DNA of 9,190 nucleotides from Pseudomonadota bacterium (GTDB taxonomy: Bacteria > Myxococcota > Myxococcia > Myxococcales > Myxococcaceae). Location: the NCBI GenBank assembly GCA_023424585.1, contig JAFADT010000237.1:1-9190 (forward strand), read 5' to 3'. Position 1 is the stretch's first letter; each line of letters begins with the position of its first letter. The notes below the pieces were generated by a model. The model ran no database searches. It saw only the letters and a list, made by a program, of their open reading frames with translations, and was not told the origin of the DNA. A program made the translations under genes and the position numbers. Positions 1-5,529 of this stretch are shown here, piece after piece.

Positions 1-93
1 GTCCTGCACGGCCGCTACACCTGCGTGGCCAAGAAGCCCAGGTGCGCGGAGTGCCTCCTCGACGACGTGTGCCCCAAGCTGGGCGTGGCCTGA
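1..93 (+). CDS. nth: Endonuclease III, C-terminal 30 residues (5'-truncated by window edge)
   Basis: The frame is open from base 1 to a TGA at 91-93. Endonuclease III is a DNA glycosylase/AP lyase of base-excision repair that removes oxidised pyrimidines. The visible tail begins VLHGRYTCVAKKPRC and contains four cysteines at C8, C15, C18 and C24 of the fragment, spaced C-x6-C-x2-C-x5-C. That is the classic [4Fe-4S] cluster loop near the C-terminus of Nth/MutY family enzymes. The HGR segment just before the first Cys also fits Nth, where the His-Gly-Arg precedes the cluster. MutY shares the cluster spacing, but it normally continues with a large NUDIX-like domain, whereas this protein stops six residues after the last Cys, which favours Nth. 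The catalytic helix-hairpin-helix lies outside the window. The next gene converges on it with only 4 bp between stops, and no terminator hairpin is visible. Confidence 0.88.
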   Translation, partial: VLHGRYTCVAKKPRCAECLLDDVCPKLGVA

Positions 94-97
94 GCCG

Positions 98-952
98 TCA
101 CAGGTGCCCGAGCACCACCAGCGTCAGCACCCAGTCCAGCCCGGCTTCGAGGAAGTAGTAGGTGGAGCCGTCCAGGGAGGTGCCGAACCCGGTGCCCAGG
201 TGGCCGATGGGGCCCGCGAAGACCTTCATGCCCACCTCGGCGCCCAGGTTGATGGGGTTGCGCCGCGAGTTCTCCACGTCCAGGTACGGGCCCACCAGCG
301 CCCGGGCATAGGGCGCGAACCAGTTCGTCACGAAGTGCTGATAGCCCACGGTGGCGTTGAGCGACGCCCGCTTCGGGTCCGCGCTCACGTTGAGGCCCAG
401 CGTCAGCCGCCGCGCCTTGAGCCCCATGGGCTGCACGTTCACGTCCAGCGCCAGGCCCGTGCCGCCGTCGAACGGGACGCGCCAGCCGAGCGCGAACTCC
501 GTCGTCGACTTGTCGATGGCCAGCGCCTCGTAGCGGAAGTGCGCCGCGCCGGCCGCGTCCCCGCGCGCGTCCTGGAGGTCCGCGAGCGCCAGCGTGGCCT
601 CCTCCGACTCCTCGTCATACGCCCTGCGCAGGGGCGGCTCCGCGCCGTCCAGGTCTCCGCGCGACAGCCGGTCCCGGCCCTGCTTCAGGCAGGCGGACGT
701 GGAGCCCAGCGAGCACGCGCGCCCGAAGGCCCGGTCCGCCTCCTCCGTGCGGTGCTCCATCGCGAGCTGCTGCCCCCAGGTCTCGCAGGAGGAGGCGCTC
801 CCGCCTTCGCACTTGTCCTCCAGCGTGAGGGCGCGCGTCGCCTCCCCCGTCGTCACGCACGCCGCCGTCAGCAGGCATGGCAACAGGCACGACACACGGA
901 GCAGCGACGGCCGAGGACCCTGGAGGGATGGAGCCACACCCATGGTCCACAT
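98..952 (-). CDS. Lipoprotein with Sel1/TPR-like repeats and C-terminal beta-strand domain
   Basis: A 284-aa protein. Its N-terminus has basic residues, then a hydrophobic stretch (about 18-31) ending in the lipobox L-T-A-A-C32, so an acylated envelope lipoprotein is expected. Residues 46-145 are helical and repeat-like. Two Cys-x7-Cys units (C48/C56 and C80/C88) lie 32 residues apart, as in Sel1-like or Cys-paired TPR repeats, followed by a TPR-like Ala/Leu pattern. Residues 150-284 alternate polar and hydrophobic residues with many Gly/Tyr/Phe, suggesting a beta-rich or small barrel domain. No specific function is recognised. The start is uncertain: ATG at 952 or ATG at 943 (three residues later), neither with a good ribosome site. 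The 45-bp gap to the upstream small lipoprotein gene on the same strand suggests co-transcription. Confidence 0.7.
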   Translation of the reverse strand: MWTMGVAPSLQGPRPSLLRVSCLLPCLLTAACVTTGEATRALTLEDKCEGGSASSCETWGQQLAMEHRTEEADRAFGRACSLGSTSACLKQGRDRLSRGDLDGAEPPLRRAYDEESEEATLALADLQDARGDAAGAAHFRYEALAIDKSTTEFALGWRVPFDGGTGLALDVNVQPMGLKARRLTLGLNVSADPKRASLNATVGYQHFVTNWFAPYARALVGPYLDVENSRRNPINLGAEVGMKVFAGPIGHLGTGFGTSLDGSTYYFLEAGLDWVLTLVVLGHL

Positions 953-963
953 TCAAACACACC

Positions 964-983
964 GGCGGGCCAGGGCGGGCCAG
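964..983. repeat. Tandem 10-bp direct repeat GGCGGGCCAG x2
   Basis: Two exact head-to-tail copies of GGCGGGCCAG occupy the 45-bp spacer between the two lipoprotein genes, followed by a partial degenerate copy. It is probably simple slippage in GC-rich spacer DNA. A role in RNA structure between the two cistrons is possible but unsupported. Confidence 0.6.
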
Positions 984-997
984 GACCGGGCCGTCTT

Positions 998-1300
998 TCA
1001 GCGCTCCTGGGTGGGCGCGCCGCCATCGGGAGCGGCCGGGTGTTCCTGGGAAGTCGAGCTGCCCGAGCCGCCCACGCCCTCCCGGAAGCCCTGGGCGGCC
1101 TCGTGGCCGGACTCGCGGACGCGCTGCGCGGCCCGGCTGGCGCCGTGCTGGACGTCCCTGGCCGCCTCGCCTACCTCCTGCCCGGCCTGCCGGGCGTTCT
1201 CGTTGACGGCCTGCTGCTGACGTTCATTGCACCCCGTGGTGAAGCCCACCGTCCCAATCACCCCCAGCACGACGAGCCCGTTGAAGTGGCGTGTCCCCAT
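998..1300 (-). CDS. Small coiled-helix lipoprotein, Gln/Glu/Ala-rich
   Basis: A 100-aa protein starting at ATG 1300, chosen because a GGGGAGA ribosome site lies 6 nt upstream. A longer reading from 1381 only adds residues with no visible ribosome site. The N-terminus MGTRHFNGLVVLGVIG is a signal segment, followed by F-T-T-G-C24, a non-standard lipobox (Thr rather than Leu at -3). The mature part (about 25-76) is one continuous amphipathic helix with repeated Ala/Gln/Glu/Arg units (QAGQEVGEAARDVQHGASRA), resembling LEA-like or YtxH/CsbD-like envelope helices. The tail is Gly/Ser/Pro-rich and disordered. It is probably a periplasmic or outer-membrane lipoprotein with a structural or stress role; no family is recognised. 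It is the first gene of the two-lipoprotein unit. Confidence 0.72.
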   Translation of the reverse strand: MGTRHFNGLVVLGVIGTVGFTTGCNERQQQAVNENARQAGQEVGEAARDVQHGASRAAQRVRESGHEAAQGFREGVGGSGSSTSQEHPAAPDGGAPTQER

Positions 1301-1421
1301 GGTCGTCTCCCCGAGGGTCCCGGCCCTCTGGGATGAAACGTAGGCATGCCCGCTTCCGGACGAAGTCCCGCCTCTCCGCACGGAAGGCCCCGGGGTGAAG
1401 CTCGCCTGTCAGCCCCCGCCC

Positions 1422-1438
1422 CCCACGGGCCTCGTGGG
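1422..1438 (-). terminator. Short stem-loop in the spacer after the sulfotransferase gene
   Basis: CCCACG and CGTGGG form a 6-bp perfect stem with a 5-nt loop, about 60 bp past the sulfotransferase stop. No T-run follows on the minus strand. It may help end the cassette transcript, alone or together with the stem overlapping the stop codon. The rest of the 1301-1496 spacer must hold the promoter of the small lipoprotein gene, but no convincing -35/-10 pair is seen. Confidence 0.3.
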
Positions 1439-1477
1439 AGGCGGCCGGCTCCGCGTGGCGCCGCGAAGTGCGGGGTG

Positions 1478-1498
1478 GAGCGCGCAGCTCCCGCGCTC
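1478..1498 (-). terminator. Stem-loop overlapping the sulfotransferase stop codon
   Basis: GAGCGCG (1478-1484) and CGCGCTC (1492-1498) form a perfect 7-bp stem with a 7-nt loop. The stem overlaps the TGA stop at 1497-1499. It is a plausible end-of-operon structure (3' stabilising stem or weak terminator). The lack of a T-tract argues against a strong intrinsic terminator, although U-tract-poor terminators are common in high-GC bacteria. Confidence 0.4.
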
Positions 1499-2393
1499 AA
1501 AGCCAGCGCCGCACGGCCTCCCGGAGGGTGTCCGTGGCCTCCGCCCGCTTCGCCTCGCCGTCGGGCACGAACGCCTCCCGGGTGTTCCCCTTCGACCGAT
1601 AGCGGGCCTTCTCCTCCATCCGCGCCCGCTGCGACGCATCCGCCTCCAGACCGAAGTGGGACAGGATGTGACGGGACACCCCGCCGGGCAGCTGCGCGTA
1701 GTCCACCCACAAGCCCTGGGGGCCCACGTGCCGCCGCGCCGCCTGCGCGTAGCGCGCCAGACACCACGCGAAGAAGGACTCCGGCGCGCCCCGGGCCTCA
1801 CCGGCCCAATCCGGGAAGCACGCCTTGAACCTCGGGTCGCCGCTCCGGTACCACCGCAGGGGCGCGGACGGTTCGCGGAAGTTGGAGGCCATCACCTCCG
1901 TCGCGTCACGCGTCAGGAACACCCAGGGCACGTCCGGCAGCGCGCCCCGGATCCAGTCCAGGAACAGCAGGTTCCATGACGAGAACTTGATGACGTAGCG
2001 CCCGCTCCCACGCCCCAGGGCCTTGATCAGCCGGCGGAACACATCCGCGTCGAAGGCCCAGGCGCCCTGCGCGCAATGCAGCAGGTAGCACGACAGCACC
2101 TCGGGCTCGCTCACCGCCCGCAGCCGGGGGAGCGTCCCCAGCATCTGGGTCACCAGCGTGCTCCCGCACCGCGACACGTGGAAGATGAGCCCCGCCGGCA
2201 ACGCCCCCTCCTCCGGCAGCTCCTTCACCGGCAACGCCCGGTAGCCAAGGCCCGCCCCTCCGGCCTCCAGCGCGTGCCGGACCCCGTCGATCATGAAGGG
2301 CGCCTCATAGACGGCGGGAGACAGCTCCGCCGTCTGGAGCATGACCTGACCTCCCTGGAGGTACACCCGGGTGGGGACGGGGACGCGCTCCAT
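1497..2393 (-). CDS. PAPS-dependent sulfotransferase family protein
   Basis: A 298-aa cytoplasmic enzyme expected to transfer sulfate from 3'-phosphoadenosine-5'-phosphosulfate to a hydroxyl or amine. The 5'-phosphosulfate loop is clear at 71-81 (FHVSRCGSTL, matching the family pattern x-x-x-S-R-x-G-S-T-x). The 3'-phosphate-binding site is at 157-170 (W-V-F-L-T-R162-D ... S170), and SEPEV at 95-99 is typical of this subfamily. The C-terminal region (265-298), with its basic, Asp-containing GNTREAF...DGEAKR stretch, fits the usual cofactor-closing segment. Length is normal for the family. The ATG lies one base after the JmjC stop (TGACATG), with GGGGGG upstream, so the two are translationally coupled. 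The acceptor cannot be read from sequence; the context suggests a protein or peptide hydroxyl made by the JmjC enzyme, but a small-molecule acceptor is equally possible. Confidence 0.82.
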   Translation of the reverse strand: MERVPVPTRVYLQGGQVMLQTAELSPAVYEAPFMIDGVRHALEAGGAGLGYRALPVKELPEEGALPAGLIFHVSRCGSTLVTQMLGTLPRLRAVSEPEVLSCYLLHCAQGAWAFDADVFRRLIKALGRGSGRYVIKFSSWNLLFLDWIRGALPDVPWVFLTRDATEVMASNFREPSAPLRWYRSGDPRFKACFPDWAGEARGAPESFFAWCLARYAQAARRHVGPQGLWVDYAQLPGGVSRHILSHFGLEADASQRARMEEKARYRSKGNTREAFVPDGEAKRAEATDTLREAVRRWL

Positions 2394-2394
2394 G

Positions 2395-3387
2395 TCACCC
2401 GCCCCCCGCGGCGAGCGCGCGGAGCCGCGGCCGCGCCTGCTCCGCGAAGGACCGCGCCAGCCTGTCGATTCCGGCGGAGGCGCTGCCTCCCGCCTGCCGG
2501 CCCAGGTACTCCTCCACGAGCGCGTCCAGCTTCGAGTCCAGGCCCGCCATCACCGCGGCCTTCAGCCCGTCCTTGAACGCCGCCAGCTCCCGCTGCTGCC
2601 ACACCGCCAGCGGGACGGTGGCGCGCATGAAGTCCTCCTTCTCCAGCTGCTCCACGACCCGCCGGAACAGCGCCTGCCAGGGGGTGGTCAGCAGCCCCAC
2701 CGTCATGTGCAGCGAATGCACGTCCGTGGCGCTCACGTCATGGAAGTGCCCCCGGGGCACGTACAGGAGGTCTCCCTTGCGCAGCACCTCGTCGAACACG
2801 CAGGTCAGCGAGGGCCGGTGCTGCTCCGGGTTCTGCATCGGCTCGCCGTCGAAGGGCAGGTGGATGGGCCTGTCATACAGCCGCCAGCGCTTCTCCCCCT
2901 CCAGTTGCAGGATGAAGGCATCGTGCGTGTCGTAGTGGAGCGTGAAGCCCTGGGCGCCCGCGGGCGTCATGTACAGGTTCGCCTGCACCCGCACCCGCCA
3001 CTCCTGCTCCAGCGCGTCGCAGAACCGCCGGATGGGGTCCAGCGCCGTCTGCGATTGATAGACAATCACCGAGTGTCCCTGCTCCAGGAACAAGCGCGAG
3101 ACGCGCTCCCGGTTGATGACATGGTTGAAGTTGATCCGGGACTCCTTGAACGACATGGAGGACGAGAACTCGTTGTACGACGTCTCGCGGCCGTCCTTCA
3201 CCATCCGCACGTGGGGGTAGGCGTTGTTCTCCTTCTGGAGGAACGCCACCATCTCCTCGATGCCGAAGAGGCCTGAATAGTACTCCGCGTCTCCCCGGCG
3301 GATCAGCAGCCGCTCCTTCTCGAAGTAGGTCCGCAGGAACGCGTCCGGAGAGACAGGCTTCAGCAGGTGCTCGGTCGTGTATTTCAT
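2395..3387 (-). CDS. JmjC-domain 2-oxoglutarate/Fe(II) oxygenase, MINA53/NO66 (ribosomal oxygenase) type
   Basis: A 330-aa protein-hydroxylase candidate. Residues 135-171 carry the strongest match: NLYMTPAGAQGF then H151-Y-D153, followed by AFILQLEGEKRWRLY. This is nearly the consensus of the human NO66/MINA53 and bacterial YcfD catalytic core. H151 and D153 are two Fe(II) ligands; H216 in YVPRGHFHDV (209-218) is the expected third. K166 sits in the EGxKxW segment. The N-terminus (FLRTYFEKERLLIRRG) also fits the start of this family, and the helical C-terminus (235-330) would be the dimerisation/winged-helix part. Family members hydroxylate His (MINA53, NO66) or Arg (YcfD) in ribosomal proteins. 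ATG 3387 is preferred; an in-frame GTG at 3456 would add 23 low-complexity residues encoded by a strong hairpin. It lies between the MACPF and sulfotransferase genes and overlaps neither. Confidence 0.85.
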   Translation of the reverse strand: MKYTTEHLLKPVSPDAFLRTYFEKERLLIRRGDAEYYSGLFGIEEMVAFLQKENNAYPHVRMVKDGRETSYNEFSSSMSFKESRINFNHVINRERVSRLFLEQGHSVIVYQSQTALDPIRRFCDALEQEWRVRVQANLYMTPAGAQGFTLHYDTHDAFILQLEGEKRWRLYDRPIHLPFDGEPMQNPEQHRPSLTCVFDEVLRKGDLLYVPRGHFHDVSATDVHSLHMTVGLLTTPWQALFRRVVEQLEKEDFMRATVPLAVWQQRELAAFKDGLKAAVMAGLDSKLDALVEEYLGRQAGGSASAGIDRLARSFAEQARPRLRALAAGGG

Positions 3388-3412
3388 GGCGGTCGTCTCA
3401 AGGGGGACGCGG

Positions 3413-3444
3413 CGGGGCGGCGCATGGGTGCCTGCGCCGCCCCG
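3413..3444 (-). terminator. 12-bp perfect stem-loop between MACPF and JmjC genes (attenuator or processing hairpin)
   Basis: CGGGGCGGCGCA (3413-3424) pairs perfectly with TGCGCCGCCCCG (3433-3444) around an 8-nt loop. It lies in the 70-bp gap, 13 bp past the MACPF stop and 25 bp before the JmjC ATG. No T-run follows on the minus strand. It could act as a partial terminator or 3' protective stem, giving more toxin-type mRNA than modifying-enzyme mRNA. Confidence 0.6.
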
Positions 3445-3457
3445 GGGTCTCTCCACG

Positions 3458-4504
3458 TCAGTCGTTCAAGTCATTCAGCTCTTCGTTGGAGATGGTCTGC
3501 GTGTACGGCGTGACGCCGTCCTTGTTGATGAGGATGCCCGCGACCTGGCTGCGCAGGATCTTGTCGGGGATGAGGTTGATGACGGGCTCCAGCGTGAGGG
3601 TGTTGATGATGTGCCAGCTCACGTAGTTGCCGTTCAGGGAGGCCGCCCAGGCGGGGTACTTGCCGACGAGCGACCCGTTGCCACCAATCACGGTGATGGT
3701 GACGTTGTTGTCCGCCTCCACGGAGCTGTCGTTGGAGGAGGAGCCATGCCCGTGACCGTTGCCGCCGCCTCCGGCGATGGGCACGTCCTCCAGCTCCAGC
3801 TTGGCCTCGAAGCCCGTGGACACGCTGTCCGCGAAGCTCTGGCCCTGGCTCAGGCTGGTCACCTTCTTGGTGTCCGAGCCGAACAGGAGCCCGCCCAGGT
3901 CCAGCTTCTTCACGTAGTAGTGGCCCCAGTCGTTCAGCACGCTCACGATCCGGCCGTAGGAGCGCGCATCGTCGACGCCGAGCTTCGAGGCCTCCCGCAG
4001 CGCGCTGACGAAGTCATCCGTCAGCGTCATCGCCCCGTCGCTGAAGCCGATCTCCAGCTTGGGGACGCGGTACATGCTGGTGACGTAGTAGTCCGTCTCC
4101 GAGAACGACTGGTCCTTCGTGTACTCGTGGTCGTGCTCATGCTTCACGCTGAAGATGCCGGGGACACCGATGTTCGCCTTCGTCACGTCGTACCCCTGCT
4201 CGTGGTACGTGTGCTCCGTCTGGGAGAAGGTCTCCACCGTGTGGATCTGGGCGGTGAGGTTCGGGATGAGCCACTGGAACGTGGGGTTGTTCCCGGGCTG
4301 GGTCGGATCCGGGAGGACCAGGGTCGGCGACGTGAGCTGCAATGCCTGGCGGATGCTGAACACGTTGGAGGGGTTCTCCTCCTCGGTGATGATCATGGCA
4401 TGGAAGAGGCCGCGGTCCGCGAACAGGTGGAGCCAGTCCTGGGCGGTGAAGTCATACGGATCGCTGGGGAGATCATCGGAGCTCTTGAGCTTCTGCAGGG
4501 TCAT
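3458..4504 (-). CDS. MACPF-domain pore-forming protein
   Basis: A 348-aa protein of the membrane attack complex/perforin superfamily, whose members oligomerise and unfurl two helical bundles into a beta-barrel pore. The signature is at 186-205: IVSVLNDWGHYYVKKLDLGG, equivalent to the family pattern (Y/F)GTH(Y/F)Vxx(V/L)xLGG with exact spacing but W-G-H-Y replacing Y-G-T-H. The stretch after it (218-271) fits transmembrane hairpin 2, and 90-145 fits hairpin 1. The end of the fold (VIGGNGS at 272-278, then W286 and EPVINLIP at 306-313) also matches. Both candidate hairpins are His-rich: HEHDHE at 122-127 and GGGGNGHGHG at 245-254. There is no signal peptide, membrane helix or C-terminal lipid-binding domain. 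It ends ELNDLND. A purine-rich GAAGGAAA lies upstream of the ATG. It is the second gene of the cassette, 58 bp after the 279-aa gene. Confidence 0.8.
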   Translation of the reverse strand: MTLQKLKSSDDLPSDPYDFTAQDWLHLFADRGLFHAMIITEEENPSNVFSIRQALQLTSPTLVLPDPTQPGNNPTFQWLIPNLTAQIHTVETFSQTEHTYHEQGYDVTKANIGVPGIFSVKHEHDHEYTKDQSFSETDYYVTSMYRVPKLEIGFSDGAMTLTDDFVSALREASKLGVDDARSYGRIVSVLNDWGHYYVKKLDLGGLLFGSDTKKVTSLSQGQSFADSVSTGFEAKLELEDVPIAGGGGNGHGHGSSSNDSSVEADNNVTITVIGGNGSLVGKYPAWAASLNGNYVSWHIINTLTLEPVINLIPDKILRSQVAGILINKDGVTPYTQTISNEELNDLND

Positions 4505-4562
4505 TTTCGTTGTTTCCTTCGCGAATGTGTCTATTCAGGAGGAGGTCATCACCCCAGCAGCG

Positions 4563-5402
4563 CTAGTCGTTCAGCCCGTCACCGCCATTCGGCGACGAGT
4601 AGAACTGGTAGGTCTGCGTGTTGTAGTACTTCTGATTGACCACGAAGACGTCGAACACCATCGAGACCGCCAGGTCGTCGGCCGTCTCGTAGCCATTGCA
4701 CCCGCCGTACTTCTCGCCGGAGGTGCCGCCACCGGTGATCGTGCCAGGATGCACGTTGATGTCGCCCCCGCTGTCCGCGCTCAGGCTGCCGGTCAGGTGT
4801 GGCGGGTTCGAGGGGACATCCAGGCTCAGCCGGGTCGCGGAGTACTTGCGATTGCTGCTGTCCGTCCAGGACTTCAGCGGGGTGCAGGTGATGCGGATCT
4901 GGTAGGAGTTGGCCGCGATCTGCTCGTCCAGCGGGTGGTTGCCGAAGGCGTCGTCGTAGACGTAGATCGTGTCCCCGTTGTATGCGTTGTTCGAGAAGAA
5001 CGCGTACTGGGTGGCGGTCAGCCATTCATTGGAGGACGGCACGGACGAGCGGGGCAGGATGAGGGAGTTGTTGCCCACGATGGTGACGGCGCTCGGGAGG
5101 ATCTCGATGCCAAAGCCGAAGCCCACTTGGCAGCCAAAGCCAATCTGGAAGCCGATATAGGTGTCGGGCGGGATGATGACGCCCTTGCCGTTGTCGACCA
5201 GCTGGCTGTTCTTGGTGTTGATGACGTTCTCCACCATCAACGGGGTGGTGAGATCCGGCACGCCTGGAAGGTTCGAGTAGGCCTTGATCTGCTTCTCATT
5301 GGCCTCCTTCGCGGCGGCGTCCGCCATGTTGTAGCAGACCTTGACGGTCATGATGCCCTGCTGGAAGAGCTGGTTCTGCGGATTGCAACTCACGAGCGAC
5401 AT
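4563..5402 (-). CDS. Unknown 279-aa beta-rich protein, likely partner of the MACPF protein
   Basis: No family is recognised. The protein is rich in Asn, Ser, Gly, Thr and Tyr with no signal peptide or membrane helix, and is predicted mostly beta by its alternation of hydrophobic and polar residues. Residues 83-99 read IGFQIGFGCQVGFGFGI, an alternating Gly/aromatic strand pair unlike the rest. Five cysteines (6, 23, 91, 173, 235) are scattered. Residues 206-235 are Gly/Ser/Asp-rich and probably a loop. The C-terminus GDGLND shares its last three residues with the MACPF protein. The start ATG 5402 has AGGGA 7 nt upstream. It is first in the operon and sits directly behind the predicted sigma-54 promoter. 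Its position beside a MACPF gene recalls two-component pore formers (aegerolysin plus MACPF), but it is longer than aegerolysins (about 130-150 aa) and I see no aegerolysin motif. Confidence 0.75.
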   Translation of the reverse strand: MSLVSCNPQNQLFQQGIMTVKVCYNMADAAAKEANEKQIKAYSNLPGVPDLTTPLMVENVINTKNSQLVDNGKGVIIPPDTYIGFQIGFGCQVGFGFGIEILPSAVTIVGNNSLILPRSSVPSSNEWLTATQYAFFSNNAYNGDTIYVYDDAFGNHPLDEQIAANSYQIRITCTPLKSWTDSSNRKYSATRLSLDVPSNPPHLTGSLSADSGGDINVHPGTITGGGTSGEKYGGCNGYETADDLAVSMVFDVFVVNQKYYNTQTYQFYSSPNGGDGLND

Positions 5403-5444
5403 GCTGGCATCCCTGGCTGGGGTTGGGTGTGCAGCCCTCTCATC

Positions 5445-5459
5445 GCAAGGCCAATGCCA
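5445..5459 (-). promoter_or_regulatory. Predicted sigma-54 (-24/-12) promoter of the MACPF cassette
   Basis: On the minus strand, TGGCATTGGCCTTGC matches the RpoN consensus TGGCAYR-N4-TTGCW: the GG (-24) and GC (-12) are present with exactly 10 bp between them, and the only departures are T for R at the seventh position and G for W at the end. Predicted transcription starts near 5434, leaving a leader of about 30 nt before the ATG at 5402. The surrounding DNA is AT-rich for this genome (26 G/C of 60 bases in 5461-5520). Basis: direct reading against the known consensus, without experimental support. Confidence 0.6.
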
Positions 5460-5467
5460 ACCGTCTT

Positions 5468-5498
5468 TCTTTGCAAGGAACTGGATTCACTGCAAAGA
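5468..5498. promoter_or_regulatory. Inverted repeat TCTTTGCA-N15-TGCAAAGA (candidate operator)
   Basis: Perfect 8-bp arms (5468-5475 and 5491-5498) are separated by 15 bp, so arm centres are 23 bp apart, about two helical turns. It is centred about 49 bp upstream of the predicted sigma-54 start, between the core promoter and the upstream dyads. It may bind a dimeric regulator such as a repressor or co-activator. A hairpin role is unlikely because it lies upstream of the predicted start. Confidence 0.45.
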
Positions 5499-5529
5499 CG
5501 AAATGCATTGAGATTCCCTACATGGCACG

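Noticed and set aside
2395..3456. JmjC start at GTG 3456, one base after the MACPF stop (TGACGTG)
   Set aside because: The added 23 residues are Pro/Arg/Gly-rich and coded by the intercistronic stem, while ATG 3387 begins a family-like N-terminus. It is kept as an alternative because the TGAC-start spacing matches the JmjC/sulfotransferase junction.
4512..4525. TTCGCGAA palindrome in the spacer between the 279-aa and MACPF genes
   Set aside because: An 8-bp palindrome of C/G-rich core is expected by chance here and has no loop for a hairpin; no promoter elements accompany it.
3458..5402. Lower GC of the 279-aa and MACPF genes as a sign of recent horizontal transfer
   Set aside because: Third codon positions are still mostly G or C, as in the neighbours. 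The lower GC follows from Asn, Tyr, Lys, Ile and Ser-rich protein composition, so it is weak evidence for transfer.
4563..5402. 279-aa protein as an aegerolysin (the usual MACPF partner)
   Set aside because: It is twice the aegerolysin length and shows none of the aromatic and Asn-rich motifs I recall for that family; only the neighbourhood suggests a partner role.
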